Shown here piece after piece: positions 27,490 through 39,310 of a stretch of DNA of 64,000 nt. The translations under genes were made by a program, and so were the position numbers. The notes beneath the pieces were generated by a model. That model made no database searches, had not been told where the DNA came from, and saw only the letters and a program-made list of their open reading frames with translations. The stretch spans positions 558,001-622,000 of the forward strand of contig NZ_JAPEPX010000001.1 in the NCBI RefSeq assembly GCF_026339935.1. Reading direction: 5' to 3'. The stretch comes from Streptomyces sp. NBC_01551 (GTDB lineage Bacteria > Actinomycetota > Actinomycetes > Streptomycetales > Streptomycetaceae). Numbering within the stretch: the first letter of the stretch is position 1; every line of letters starts with the position of its first letter.

Positions 27490-29049
27490 GTGCGCATGAA
27501 GCGATTCGCACCGTTGCTCGCCGCCGCCGGACTCGTCGCCACCACCGTCCCCCTGCTGTCCGCCACCCAGGCCGCCGCCGCCCCGGCGCCCGACTACGGC
27601 TCGAACAAGCCGGCTTGGCACCGTTGCGGCCCCGACACTCCGGCCTCGTACGAGTGCGCGACCATCAAGGTCCCGCTCGACTACAGCCGTCCGCAGGGGC
27701 GCAAGCTCGACCTCGCGATATCCCGGATCAAGAGCGAGAACCCGGCCAAGCGGCACGGCGTCATGCTCATGAACCCCGGCGGCCCCGGCGGGAGCGGGCT
27801 CGACCTGCCGCTGATGGCGGCCGAGGCGATGCCCAAGGAGGTACGGGACCAGTTCGACCTCATCGGCTTCGACCCGCGCGGCGTCGGGCAGAGCAGCCCC
27901 ATCAGCTGCGGGCTGACGGACGCCGAGCAGAACATCGACCGGCCGTACCACAAGGCCACGTTCGGGGCCGACGTGGCGTGGGCGCGGACCGTCGCCGACA
28001 AGTGCCGCGAGAAGGCCGGCGCGGTGCTCCCGTACATCACCACCCGCAACACCGCGCGCGACATGGACGCGATCCGCGCCGCGCTGGGCGAGCGGAAGGT
28101 CTCGTACCTGGGCTACTCGTACGGGACGTACCTCGGGGCGGTGTACACGCAGATGTTCCCGAACAGGACGGACCGCTTCGTCCTCGACAGCGGGGTCGAC
28201 CCGCAGCGGATCTGGCGCGGAATGATCCAGGTGTGGGCGACCGAGGCCGAGCCGGCGTTCAAGCGGTTCACCGAGTGGACCGCCGAGCGGTCGGGCGAGT
28301 TCCAGCTCGGCGACAGCCCGAAGGCGGTGTCGGACACGTTCTGGGCGCTGGTGGCCCGGGCCGACAAGGACCCGATCGTCCTCGACGACATGAAGATCAC
28401 GGGTGACGACATCCGGGCCGCACGCGGGGTGTTCTTCTACCCGGCGCAGGCCGCCCCCCTCGTCAAGTCGCTGAAGGACGCGGCCGACGGCAAGACCCCG
28501 GCCACCGCCACCTCCGAGGTCAAGCGCGCCTTCCAGGCGCCCGAGCCCGCCACGGACAACGGCACCGCCGTCTTCTGGAGCGTGGTGTGCGGGGACACCG
28601 GCGCCTGGCCGCGCGATCCGGAGCAGTACCGGCGCGACGCGATCAGGGACAAGGCCAAGTACCCGCTGTACGGGGACTTCGCCTCGAACATCAAGCCGTG
28701 CGCGTTCTGGCAGCGGCCGGTCGAGGCGGCCACGCCCATGAAGACCCGGGCCAACGTGCTGACGGTGCAGAACGAGTGGGACTCGCAGACCCCGCTGGCC
28801 AGCGGCCAGGGCCTGCACCGCTCGCTCAAGGGCTCGCGGATGGTGCTGGCGATGGGCGGCGAGGGCCACGGCGTGTACCTCGCGGACCCCAACTCCTGCG
28901 CGAACGCGACGGTCAGCGCGTACCTGGCGACGGGCAAGCTGCCGGCCAAGGACGTGACGTGCCGGACGCAGCCGGCTCCCGCCGAGCGGCGTGAGTCGTC
29001 GGCTTCGCCGAAGCCGCTCCCGCTCCCGACCGTTCCCGGGCGGTTCTGA
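27490..29049 (+). CDS. secreted tripeptidyl aminopeptidase-like alpha/beta hydrolase
   Basis: About 519 residues. The GTG at 27490 is 10 bp after AAAGGA; an ATG at 27496 is the alternative. A signal peptide (MKRFAPLLAAAGLVATTVPLLSA, then AAA) precedes the mature enzyme. Hydrolase motifs: oxyanion segment MNPGGPGGSG, DLIGFDPRGVGQSS, nucleophile elbow YLGYSYGTYLG, and a C-terminal TAP-like domain with QNEWDSQTPLASGQGLH and GEGHGVY. This matches the Streptomyces SlpD/Tap family (peptidase S33), exported enzymes that remove short peptides from protein N-termini. A Pro-rich tail ends it. Confidence 0.9.
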   Translation: MRMKRFAPLLAAAGLVATTVPLLSATQAAAAPAPDYGSNKPAWHRCGPDTPASYECATIKVPLDYSRPQGRKLDLAISRIKSENPAKRHGVMLMNPGGPGGSGLDLPLMAAEAMPKEVRDQFDLIGFDPRGVGQSSPISCGLTDAEQNIDRPYHKATFGADVAWARTVADKCREKAGAVLPYITTRNTARDMDAIRAALGERKVSYLGYSYGTYLGAVYTQMFPNRTDRFVLDSGVDPQRIWRGMIQVWATEAEPAFKRFTEWTAERSGEFQLGDSPKAVSDTFWALVARADKDPIVLDDMKITGDDIRAARGVFFYPAQAAPLVKSLKDAADGKTPATATSEVKRAFQAPEPATDNGTAVFWSVVCGDTGAWPRDPEQYRRDAIRDKAKYPLYGDFASNIKPCAFWQRPVEAATPMKTRANVLTVQNEWDSQTPLASGQGLHRSLKGSRMVLAMGGEGHGVYLADPNSCANATVSAYLATGKLPAKDVTCRTQPAPAERRESSASPKPLPLPTVPGRF

Positions 29050-29065
29050 GCAGGTACGGACGGAA

Positions 29066-29105
29066 GGAAGGGCACCGCTCACCTCGTGGTGAGCGGTGCC
29101 CTTCC
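29066..29105. terminator. strong bidirectional terminator hairpin
   Basis: A perfect 18-bp stem (left arm begins GGAAGGGCACCGC) with loop TCGT lies 16 bp after the peptidase stop and before the stop of the convergent SRPBCC gene. This can end transcription from both sides. Confidence 0.9.
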
Positions 29106-29126
29106 GCCGTTTCGGGCCGCCGCGCC

Positions 29127-29579
29127 TCAGGCCGGCACGGAGGCCTCCACCGCCGCCTTGATGCGGCGGCCGAAGTCGGGGGCGTCCCTGCGGGCCGCCG
29201 ACAGCGCCAGCCCGACCAGGAGCTTGCCGAAGCCGTGCCCTTCGAGGGTGTTGAAGATGCGCACGCGGGTCCGGCCGCCCGGCAGGGCTTCGAGGTCGTA
29301 GCCGCCCTCCGCCGTCACCATGTTCTTGCTCTGCTCGGTCCAGCGGACCAGGCGGGGCGGGTCGAATCCGGTGATGCGGAACTCCCGGGCGGTCTTCATC
29401 CCCGCGTCCTTGACGGTGCTGCGAAAGATCGTGCCGACCGCCGTGGGGCCGTCCGGTGTCTTGGCGATCTCCTGGACGCGCGGGCTGAATTCGGGATCGT
29501 TGCGGCCGTCGGCGAGGTAGGCGAAAACCTGCTCGACGGGACGGTCGATCTCCACGATCGACTCGAACTCTCCGGACAT
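29127..29579 (-). CDS. SRPBCC family protein
   Basis: 150 residues. START/polyketide cyclase-like helix-grip fold: opening FESIVEIDRPVEQVFAYLADGRNDPEFSP and a long C-terminal helix. Such proteins bind hydrophobic ligands. Its ATG overlaps the stop of the upstream TetR gene (ATGA), so it is translated together with the regulator. Possibly binds or buffers the ligand of that regulator (inference). Confidence 0.88.
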   Translation of the reverse strand: MSGEFESIVEIDRPVEQVFAYLADGRNDPEFSPRVQEIAKTPDGPTAVGTIFRSTVKDAGMKTAREFRITGFDPPRLVRWTEQSKNMVTAEGGYDLEALPGGRTRVRIFNTLEGHGFGKLLVGLALSAARRDAPDFGRRIKAAVEASVPA

Positions 29580-30307
29580 CACGACTCCTCGCTCCGCTTC
29601 TCCACGACCAACGATCGCAGACCCGTGCGCTCCGCGCGCGCCAGCAGCCCCGACAGAAGCACCTCCAGCGTCTCGCGGAGCGTCTCCTCGAAATCGAGGC
29701 GGAGCACGGCCAGCGAGGGGTCCTCCTCGTAGGCGGCGAGCATGGCGGCCGAGGGCTGCGCGTGCGCCCATACGGAGCCGGTCACCATGACCGTCCCGGC
29801 GACGAAGCGGAAGGCGTCCCGCTCCCCCAGCTCCGGCAGGTTCGCGGCGATCAGGCCGGCGAGGGCGGTCGCGTTGGCGATGGCCTCCCGCTTGAACTGG
29901 CCGGCGACCTGCGGGGAGATGTTCCGCTCCAGCACGGCGGCCTGGGCGCTGACCAGGTCGCAGAGCACGGGGCGGTCCGCGAGCGCCCGCGCGACGCAGC
30001 CGGCCAGCCGGTCGGCGCGCTCGCCCGGCGGGGCGGGGTCGACGGCCTCGGCCAGCGCGACCTCCAGATGGGCGACGAGTTCGCGGGTGGCGGAGCCGAG
30101 GAGCTCCAGCAGGACGTCCTCGCGGGACTCGAAGTACCGCAGCACGTTCGACTTGGCCAGGCACACGCGGCGGCTGAGCTCGTTGAGGCTGACCTGCGCC
30201 ACGGGCATCTCCGCGAGCATGTCGGCCGCGGTGTCGAGGATCGCCTGGCGGCGGGCGGCGCGCTGCTCCTCGCTGCGGGCGCGCTGGAACTTCTTGGGCA
30301 CGGTCAC
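29579..30307 (-). CDS. TetR family regulator
   Basis: 242 residues. The HTH segment reads [48 protein letters not shown]. The C-terminal domain is TetR-like. Divergent from the SDR gene, with three copies of a CAGACC-N3-GGTCTG palindrome in the shared promoter region, so it likely represses both the SDR and its own operon. Confidence 0.92.
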   Translation of the reverse strand: MTVPKKFQRARSEEQRAARRQAILDTAADMLAEMPVAQVSLNELSRRVCLAKSNVLRYFESREDVLLELLGSATRELVAHLEVALAEAVDPAPPGERADRLAGCVARALADRPVLCDLVSAQAAVLERNISPQVAGQFKREAIANATALAGLIAANLPELGERDAFRFVAGTVMVTGSVWAHAQPSAAMLAAYEEDPSLAVLRLDFEETLRETLEVLLSGLLARAERTGLRSLVVEKRSEES

Positions 30308-30319
30308 CGCGCCAGTTTA

Positions 30320-30392
30320 CAGACCTGCGGTCTGTTGTTATCAGACCGGCGGTCTGCTAACTTCGGGGAAGAGGCAACAGACCGCCGGTCTA
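30320..30392. promoter_or_regulatory. triple operator between TetR and SDR genes
   Basis: Three 15-bp palindromes: CAGACCTGCGGTCTG (30320-30334), CAGACCGGCGGTCTG (30342-30356) and CAGACCGCCGGTCTA (30378-30392). The first two are 22 bp apart, start to start, and the third 36 bp further. The arrangement fits cooperative binding of TetR dimers over divergent promoters. Confidence 0.8.
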
Positions 30393-30482
30393 TTAACCGG
30401 TTCGCCAGTCCCGGCCCCCTCGATCCCGACTGCCTCGGTCCCGACCGCCTCGGCCCCGAACCCCATCCCGGAGGAACACGCC

Positions 30483-31412
30483 ATGTACGCCGTCCCCGAC
30501 CAGTCCGGAAAGTTCGCCGTCGTCACCGGCTCCAACAGCGGCACCGGCAAGGAAGCCGCCCGCCGGCTCGCCGAGGCGGGTGCCCGGGTCGTACTGGCCG
30601 TCCGTACGCCCGCCAAGGGCGAGCAGGCCCGCGCCGAGATCCTGGCCCGCCACCCGCACGCGCAGTTGGAGGTACGCCGGATCGACCTGGCCGACCTCGC
30701 CTCCGTGGCCGCGTTCGCCGACGGGATCCTCGCCGACGGCACCCCGCTCGACCTGCTCGTCAACAACGCCGGTGTGATGGCCCCGCCGACCCGGATGACC
30801 ACCTCCGACGGCTTCGAGCTCCAGTTCGGCAGCAATTTCCTCGGCCCGCTGGCCCTGACCGTACGGCTGCTCCCGGCGCTGCTGGCCGCGCCCGCGCCGC
30901 GCGTCGCGACCATGAGCAGCGGTACCGCCAACTTCGGCCGGGTCGACTTCGGCGACCTCCAGTGGCAGCGGCGGCGCTACAGCCCGATGCTGTCGTACGC
31001 GCAGTCGAAGCTGGCCGACCTGATGATGGCCCTGCACCTGGCCGAGCTCGCCGAAGAGCGGGGCTGGCCGCTGCGCAGCACGGCCGCGCACCCCGGGTAC
31101 ACGAAGACCAACCTCCAGACGGCCGGCGCCAGCCTCGGCCGCGACAAGCCCGCCCGGATGGGCGGGGTGCTGAGCTCGCTGGACTTCCTCCCGAAGCAGG
31201 AGGTGGGCCCGGGCACCGAACCGCTGCTGTACGCGGCGACCAGCCCGGAGGCGGTGGCGGGCGGGTACTACGGCCCGAGCGGCCGCTTCGGCCTGGTCGG
31301 CCCGACGGCGCCGGCCCGCGTCACCCGCCGCGCCCTGGACCGCGCGGCCAACGCCCGCCTGTGGTCCGAGGCGGAACGCCTCACGGACGTCAGCGTCGCG
31401 GCGACCCTGTGA
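30483..31412 (+). CDS. short-chain dehydrogenase/reductase
   Basis: 309 residues. Rossmann motif [29 protein letters not shown], catalytic Ser in TMSSGTAN, and YAQSK (YxxxK). Most like the WW-domain oxidoreductase/retinol dehydrogenase branch of SDRs, with a longer C-terminus ending in a [17 protein letters not shown] motif. NAD(P)-dependent; substrate unknown. GGAGGA ribosome site. Controlled by the divergent TetR (inference from operators). Confidence 0.9.
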   Translation: MYAVPDQSGKFAVVTGSNSGTGKEAARRLAEAGARVVLAVRTPAKGEQARAEILARHPHAQLEVRRIDLADLASVAAFADGILADGTPLDLLVNNAGVMAPPTRMTTSDGFELQFGSNFLGPLALTVRLLPALLAAPAPRVATMSSGTANFGRVDFGDLQWQRRRYSPMLSYAQSKLADLMMALHLAELAEERGWPLRSTAAHPGYTKTNLQTAGASLGRDKPARMGGVLSSLDFLPKQEVGPGTEPLLYAATSPEAVAGGYYGPSGRFGLVGPTAPARVTRRALDRAANARLWSEAERLTDVSVAATL

Positions 31413-31434
31413 CCGGGTGGCCGCCGGAGCGGGG

Positions 31435-31848
31435 TCAGCCCAGCAGGGCGTAGACCGTGGCGGCCTTGGCGGCCGGTTCCCCGGCGCCCTCGGGGGTCAT
31501 GGTGACGTCGGCGAAGGCCATCCGCTTGCCGAGCTTGGTGATGCGGACGTCGATCAGGACGTCCGCGCCGGTCACCGGGCGCTGGAAGCTGGTCGACTGC
31601 TGGACGGTGGTCATCGGGCCGTACGCGCCGCGCGCGGCGGAGATCGCGATGACCGTGGCGGTGTCGGCGGCGGCCATCAGGGCCTGGCCCGACAGGCCGC
31701 CGCCGTCCCGGGCCAGCGCGTCGGACCAGGGCAGCCGCAGGACGGCGTGCCGCTCGCCCGTCTCCTGGACGGTGAGGCCGAGGGCCAGGACCCAGGGAGC
31801 GAAGTTGTCGGCGAGGATCTCGTCCGCGTCTGCCGGTGTCAGCGTCAC
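31435..31848 (-). CDS. PaaI-like hotdog thioesterase
   Basis: 137 residues from a GTG start (VTLTPADADEILADNF). No ribosome site is seen, and a hairpin ends 9 bp upstream, so the message may be leaderless; a TTG at 31884 would add 12 residues. Hotdog fold signature: DGGGLSGQALMAAADTATVIAI followed by TTVQQSTSFQRPV and AFADVTMTPEG. Hydrolyses acyl-CoA thioesters, substrate unknown. Lies downstream of the dienoyl-CoA reductase on the same strand, which fits fatty-acid or aromatic acyl-CoA metabolism. Confidence 0.82.
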   Translation of the reverse strand: MTLTPADADEILADNFAPWVLALGLTVQETGERHAVLRLPWSDALARDGGGLSGQALMAAADTATVIAISAARGAYGPMTTVQQSTSFQRPVTGADVLIDVRITKLGKRMAFADVTMTPEGAGEPAAKAATVYALLG

Positions 31849-31857
31849 CGGACGATT

Positions 31858-31882
31858 GTGGCGGCCCGGAGCGGGCCGCCAC
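31858..31882 (-). terminator. hairpin after the dienoyl-CoA reductase gene
   Basis: Perfect 11-bp GC-rich stem (arm GTGGCGGCCCG) with a 3-base loop starting 15 bp past the reductase stop. No U-tract. It separates the reductase from the thioesterase gene. Confidence 0.6.
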
Positions 31883-31897
31883 AACTCCCCGTACGGG

Positions 31898-34329
<2,432 letters not shown>

Positions 34330-37300
34330 TCACGCTCGGCGCAGGCGGATCGTGACGATCTGGAACGGCCTCAGGGTGAGGGGGAGCGTCCCGTCCGCGG
34401 AGCGGGAACCCAGCGCCGAGCCCTCCAGCGGGCGTTCCAGCAGGTCGCTCTCGACCGCCTCCGTGAACGCGAAGCCCGCCGCCAGCGTGGCCTTCGCCCG
34501 CCCGCCGCGCGATTCGTAGAGGCGGACGACCACGTCGCCGCCCCGGTCCTCGGCCAGCTTGACCGCCTCGACCACCACCGCCTCGTTGTCCACCGCCACC
34601 AGCGGCGCGACCGGGCCCGCACCCGTCAGCACCCGCTCGGGCAGGTTGAGCCCGTGCCCCTCCCGCACCGCGTCGCCGATCGTCGCGCCCGGCGCCAGCG
34701 AGAAGCGCAGGGTGTGCTCGCCCTGGTCGGTCTCCGGGTCCGGGTAGCGCGGGGCCCGCAGCAGCGAGAGCCGCACCGTGGTGGTCTGGCCGCCGTCGGG
34801 CCGCACGTCCCGCGTCACATCGTGCCCGTACGTGGAGTCGTTGAGCACCGCGACCCCCCAGCCCGGTTCCTCCGCGTGGATCCACCGGTGGGCGCAGATC
34901 TCGAACTTGGCCGCCTCCCACGAGGTGTTGGTGTGGGTCGCCCGGTACACGTGTCCGAACTGCGTCTCGGAGGCGGTCCGTTCGGCCTTCACGTCCAGCG
35001 GGAACGCCGCCTTGAGGAACTTCTCCGTCTCGTGCCAGTCCACCTCCGTGACGATGTCCACCGTCTTCGCCCCGGCCCTCAGGGTGATCGACTGGACCAC
35101 CCGGGAGGCCCCGAAGGAGCGGCTCACCCGTACCGTCGCCGCCTCCGGGCCGAGTTCCGCGACCTCCAGCGCGTCCAGCCCGACCAGGTCGGTGACCTTG
35201 TTGCGGTAGAACGCGTCGATGTCCCACGCGTCCCACATGTTCGGGAAGTCGGGGTGGACCTGGAGCAGGTTCGCAGCCCCTCCCGGGGCCACGGCCTCAC
35301 GGCCCGCCTCCAGGTCGTACGCCGAGACGATCAGCCCCCGGCCGTCGATCTCCACCAGCAGCCGCCCGTTGGCGAGGATCTGCCCGCCGCCGTGCCGCTC
35401 CTCCAGGGTGACCGGCTGTCCGGCGGCCGACGCCCGGCCCGCGCCGCCGGCCGGGACGCCGCGCCGAGCGTGCGGGGCGCAGTTGAAGACGAGTTCCTCC
35501 AGCCCCTCCCCCGCAAGGGCGAGCTGCGCGGCGAGGGTGATCGCGTTCAGCTCCTCCCGTACCCGCGCGTACGTCTCGCGGGCCTCGCGGTGCACCCAGG
35601 CGATGGAGGACCCCGGCAGGATGTCGTGGAACTGGTGCAGCAGCACCGTCTTCCAGATCCGCTCCAGCTCCTCGTACGGATACCCGTACCCCGGGACCCG
35701 CAGCGCGGCCGTGGCCGCCCACAGCTCGGCCTCGCGCAACAGCGATTCGCTGCGCCGGTTGCCCTGCTTGGTCTTGGCCTGGGAGGTGTACGTACCGCGG
35801 TGCAGCTCCAGGTAGAGCTCGCCGGCCCACACGGGCGCGTCGGGGTATTCGGCGTGGGCCTTCTCGAAGAACGTGTCGGGGCGCTCGATCTCGACGCGCG
35901 GGGAGCCTTCGAGGTTCCGCTGACGCCGGGCGCGGGCGAGCTGCTCGCGGGTCGGGCCGCCACCGCCGTCGCCCCAGCCGAAGGGGGCCAGCGAGCGCGA
36001 ACCCCGCCCCTTCTCCCGGTAGTTGCGGGCTGCGTGCGCCAACTGGGCCCCGCCGAGGTCGGAGTTGTAGGTGTCCACCGGCGGGAAGTGGGTGAAGACG
36101 CGGGTGCCGTCGATGCCCTCCCACCAGAACGTGTGGTGCGGGAACTTGTTGACCTGGGACCAGGAGATCTTCTGCGTCAGGAACCACCGGGCGCCGGCGA
36201 GCTTCACGATCTGCGGCATCGCGGCCGTGTACCCGAAGGAGTCGGGCAGCCAGACGTTTCGCGGCTCGACGCCGAACTCGTCCATCAGGAACTTCTTGCC
36301 GTACAGGAACTGGCGGGCCATGGCCTCGCCGCCGACCATGTTGGTGTCGGACTCCACCCACATCCCGCCGACCGGCACGAACTGCCCGTCCGCGACCTTC
36401 TTCTTGACGCGCTCGAAGAGCTCGGGCCGGTACGTCTTGATCCAGTCGAGCTGCTGCGCCTGCGACATGGCGAAGACGAACTCGGGGTGCTCGTCCATCA
36501 GGGCGACCATGTTGGACGCCGTACGGGAGACCTTGCGGACGGTCTCGCGCAGCGGCCACAGCCACGCGGAGTCGATGTGCGCGTGGCCGACCGCGCTGAT
36601 CCGGTGCGCGGAGGCGTTGGCGGGGGCGGCTAGCACCCCGGCGAGCCGCTCGCGGGCGGCGGCCGCCGTGCCGGGGACGTCGTCCAGGTCGACCGCGTCG
36701 AGCGCGGCGTCGACGGCGCGCAGGATCTCGTGGCGCCGGGCGTCGTCCCCCGCGAGCTCGGTCATCAGGTCGTGGAGGACTTCGAGGTCCTGTACGAGTT
36801 CCCAGACCTCGGTCTCGAACACGGCGAGGTCCATCCGGGCGAGCCGGTAGAGGGGCTGGTCGCCGCTGGTCTGGCGGTCGCCCTCGTACGTGACCGAGTG
36901 GTCGACCAGGACCGGGTTGGAGGCGGCCTCGACGTACCACTCGACGCGCTCGCCGCCCGCGGCGCTGTCGGCGACCCGCACCCAGTCGTTGTACGGGTTC
37001 AGGGCCTTGATCTCGCCGCCGTCGGCGCGGTGGACCAGGCCCTCGCACTGGAAGCCGGGCATCATCCGGTCGAACCCGAGGTCGAGGACGGCCTCGACGG
37101 TGCGGCCGGCCCATTCGGCCGGGACGGTGCCGGTGACCTTGAACCAGGTGGTGCCCCAGGCCGGGCCCCACGGGTCGCCGATCGCGCAGGGCTCGTACTT
37201 CGCGGCCAGGCCCTCCGCGACCGGGACGGGCTCGCCGGGCGCCTCCCAGCGCGCGAGGGTCAGCGGGACCGGGCGGGAGTGGACGGCGGGCTTGATCCGC

Positions 37301-37353
37301 TGCGCGAGGACGCGGCGGAGGCGGTGTTCGGTGATGCTGCGGTCGTCATGCAT
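34330..37353 (-). CDS. alpha-mannosidase, glycoside hydrolase family 38
   Basis: 1007 residues, normal for bacterial GH38. An N-terminal region of about 245 residues is followed by the catalytic barrel (HAHIDSAWLWPLRETVRK, then WLPDSFGYTAAMPQI with the nucleophile Asp near residue 371, and WVESDTNMVGGEA). Middle helical and C-terminal beta-sandwich domains follow. No signal peptide, so it works inside the cell on imported mannosides. It is the last gene of an operon with a sugar ABC importer, 62 bp after the second permease. Substrate is probably alpha-mannosyl oligosaccharides. Confidence 0.94.
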   Translation of the reverse strand: MHDDRSITEHRLRRVLAQRIKPAVHSRPVPLTLARWEAPGEPVPVAEGLAAKYEPCAIGDPWGPAWGTTWFKVTGTVPAEWAGRTVEAVLDLGFDRMMPGFQCEGLVHRADGGEIKALNPYNDWVRVADSAAGGERVEWYVEAASNPVLVDHSVTYEGDRQTSGDQPLYRLARMDLAVFETEVWELVQDLEVLHDLMTELAGDDARRHEILRAVDAALDAVDLDDVPGTAAAARERLAGVLAAPANASAHRISAVGHAHIDSAWLWPLRETVRKVSRTASNMVALMDEHPEFVFAMSQAQQLDWIKTYRPELFERVKKKVADGQFVPVGGMWVESDTNMVGGEAMARQFLYGKKFLMDEFGVEPRNVWLPDSFGYTAAMPQIVKLAGARWFLTQKISWSQVNKFPHHTFWWEGIDGTRVFTHFPPVDTYNSDLGGAQLAHAARNYREKGRGSRSLAPFGWGDGGGGPTREQLARARRQRNLEGSPRVEIERPDTFFEKAHAEYPDAPVWAGELYLELHRGTYTSQAKTKQGNRRSESLLREAELWAATAALRVPGYGYPYEELERIWKTVLLHQFHDILPGSSIAWVHREARETYARVREELNAITLAAQLALAGEGLEELVFNCAPHARRGVPAGGAGRASAAGQPVTLEERHGGGQILANGRLLVEIDGRGLIVSAYDLEAGREAVAPGGAANLLQVHPDFPNMWDAWDIDAFYRNKVTDLVGLDALEVAELGPEAATVRVSRSFGASRVVQSITLRAGAKTVDIVTEVDWHETEKFLKAAFPLDVKAERTASETQFGHVYRATHTNTSWEAAKFEICAHRWIHAEEPGWGVAVLNDSTYGHDVTRDVRPDGGQTTTVRLSLLRAPRYPDPETDQGEHTLRFSLAPGATIGDAVREGHGLNLPERVLTGAGPVAPLVAVDNEAVVVEAVKLAEDRGGDVVVRLYESRGGRAKATLAAGFAFTEAVESDLLERPLEGSALGSRSADGTLPLTLRPFQIVTIRLRRA

Positions 37354-37415
37354 GACGGCTGCTCCAGGGGTGGTCGTATGACGTACGGAGCGGTGCGGGC
37401 GGCGCGGGGGGCGGC

Positions 37416-38294
37416 TCAGGTCTTGACCGCTCCCTCGCCGACGCCCTTGAAGAAGTAACGCTGGAGGGCGAAGAAGAGGAGCATCATCGGGAGGAGCGCG
37501 GCCATCGCCCCGGCGGCGATCAGCCGTTGGTCGTTGACGGTGGTGGCGCCGGCCAGGGTCTTCAGCCCGAGCTGGAGCGTGTAGTGGTCGCTGTTGGTCA
37601 GGACCAGCAGGGGCCACAGGAAGTCGTCCCAGGCACCCATGAAACTGGTGATGCAGACGACGGCGAGGGCGCCCTTGGCGGCGGGGAGGAAGACCCGGAC
37701 GAAGCGGGTCCATTCGTTGGCCCCGTCCAGCACGGCGGCCTCCTCGACCTCTCTGGGCACGGCGAGGAAGGCCGCCCGCATGACCATGATGTTGAGGACG
37801 GAGACGGCGCCGGGCAGCCAGACGCCGATGAGGGTGTCGACCAGGCCCATCCCGCGGACGGTCAGGAACATCGAGATCATCACGGACTCGAAGGGGAACA
37901 TCAGGGTCGCCACCAGCACCGTGAAGACGCTCTTGCGGCCCTTCCAGCCGGCCCGCGAGAGGGCGTACCCGCCCATGGCCGCGAAGAGCAGGTTCGAGGT
38001 GACGGCAAGGACCGCCACGATCAGGGTGTTGCCGACGTACTGGAGCAGCGGGAACGATTCGGCGACCCGGACGTAGTTGTCGAGGGTGGGCTGCGAGGGC
38101 AGCACCCCGTCGTACACGTTCTCGGTGCGGCCGCGCAGCGACGTCAGGAACTGCCAGACGATCGGCCCGAGCATGACCACGAGCATCAGGGTGAGCGTGG
38201 CGTACCGGGCGGCGAGGCCGAGCCGTCGGCGGGGCGGGGTGCGCTGCGGGGTGCGGGGCGGGAGGCGGGGCGGGGTGCGGGGCACGGTGCTCAA
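37416..38294 (-). CDS. sugar ABC transporter permease (second, MalG-like)
   Basis: 292 residues. TTG start chosen because it overlaps the stop of the upstream permease (TTGA); a GTG at 38285 is the alternative. Six membrane segments and the inner-membrane EAA loop (EVEEAAVLDGANEWTRFVRVFLPAAKGALAVV). Works with the other permease and the binding protein; the ATPase is not in this operon and is probably a shared MsiK-type subunit encoded elsewhere. Confidence 0.93.
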   Translation of the reverse strand: MSTVPRTPPRLPPRTPQRTPPRRRLGLAARYATLTLMLVVMLGPIVWQFLTSLRGRTENVYDGVLPSQPTLDNYVRVAESFPLLQYVGNTLIVAVLAVTSNLLFAAMGGYALSRAGWKGRKSVFTVLVATLMFPFESVMISMFLTVRGMGLVDTLIGVWLPGAVSVLNIMVMRAAFLAVPREVEEAAVLDGANEWTRFVRVFLPAAKGALAVVCITSFMGAWDDFLWPLLVLTNSDHYTLQLGLKTLAGATTVNDQRLIAAGAMAALLPMMLLFFALQRYFFKGVGEGAVKT

Positions 38295-39310
38295 CTCTCG
38301 TCCCCCTTCGACAGGCGGCGGCCCAACAGGCTGAAGACCAGGGTCAGCAGGAACAGCAGGATCGAGATGGCGGAGGCGTAGCCCGTCTCGCCGGAGAAGC
38401 CGAGGCCGACCTGCCGGATCAGGAACGGCAGGGTGCGGGCGCCGCCGCCGGGGCCGCCGCTCTCGCCGCCGAGGATGTAGATCTCGGTGAAGACGCGCAG
38501 CGCGGAGATCGCGGAGAGCGTGCCGACCAGCAGCATCATCGGCTTCACCTGCGGGATCGTGATGCTGAAGAACCGGCGGACGGGGCCGGCCCCGTCGATG
38601 GCGGCCGCCTCGTGGAGGGAGACGGAGACGTTCCCGAGGGCGGCCAGGTAGAAGACCATGTAGTAGCCGAGGCCCTTCCACACGGTCACGATCATCGCGG
38701 ACACCAGCAGCATGGTGCTGTCGGTCAGGAACGGGACGGGCTCGGAGACGATCCGCAGCTTCTGGAAGACGGTGTTGACGAGCCCGTCGCTGCGCAGAAC
38801 CCACTGCCAGATCAGGCCGACGACGACGGCCGAGGCGATCACCGGGGTGTAGAAGGCGGAACGGAAGAATCCGATGCCGGGGATCTTGGCCTGGACGAGG
38901 ACGGCGAGGGCCAGTGGCAGCAGGACCAGGCAGGGCACGACGACCACCAGGTAGAGCACGCTGTTGCCCGTGGCGACCCAGAAGTCGGGGTCGTCGAAGG
39001 CGCGGGTGTAGTTGTCGAGGCCGACGAAGCCGCCGCCGCGCAGGATCTGGGCGTCCGTGAGGGAGAGGACGACGGTGTTGACGAACGGCCAGATACTGAA
39101 CAGCGCCACCATGACCAGGCCGGGGGCGAGGAAGAGGTAGGGGGTCCACCACGTGCGGTGGACCAGCCCCGTCTCGGCCTCCATGGCCCGCCGGGCATTC
39201 CTCGCCCGGCGGGCCTCGCTCGCGCGCTTCACCCGCTTCAGCCGCTTGAGCTGCTTCGGCCGCTTCACCCGCCTCGCGCCTCCGTCCGGCCGCGCCTGGG
39301 TGACCGTCAC
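38291..39310 (-). CDS. sugar ABC transporter permease (first, MalF-like)
   Basis: 339 residues. GTG start overlapping the stop of the binding-protein gene (GTGA). An unusually basic N-terminus (RRVKRPKQLKRLKRVKRASEARRARNARR) precedes the first membrane helix; six helices follow with the EAA loop SLHEAAAIDGAGPVRRFFSITIPQVKPMM. Forms the channel with the second permease. Confidence 0.93.
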   Translation of the reverse strand: MTVTQARPDGGARRVKRPKQLKRLKRVKRASEARRARNARRAMEAETGLVHRTWWTPYLFLAPGLVMVALFSIWPFVNTVVLSLTDAQILRGGGFVGLDNYTRAFDDPDFWVATGNSVLYLVVVVPCLVLLPLALAVLVQAKIPGIGFFRSAFYTPVIASAVVVGLIWQWVLRSDGLVNTVFQKLRIVSEPVPFLTDSTMLLVSAMIVTVWKGLGYYMVFYLAALGNVSVSLHEAAAIDGAGPVRRFFSITIPQVKPMMLLVGTLSAISALRVFTEIYILGGESGGPGGGARTLPFLIRQVGLGFSGETGYASAISILLFLLTLVFSLLGRRLSKGDES

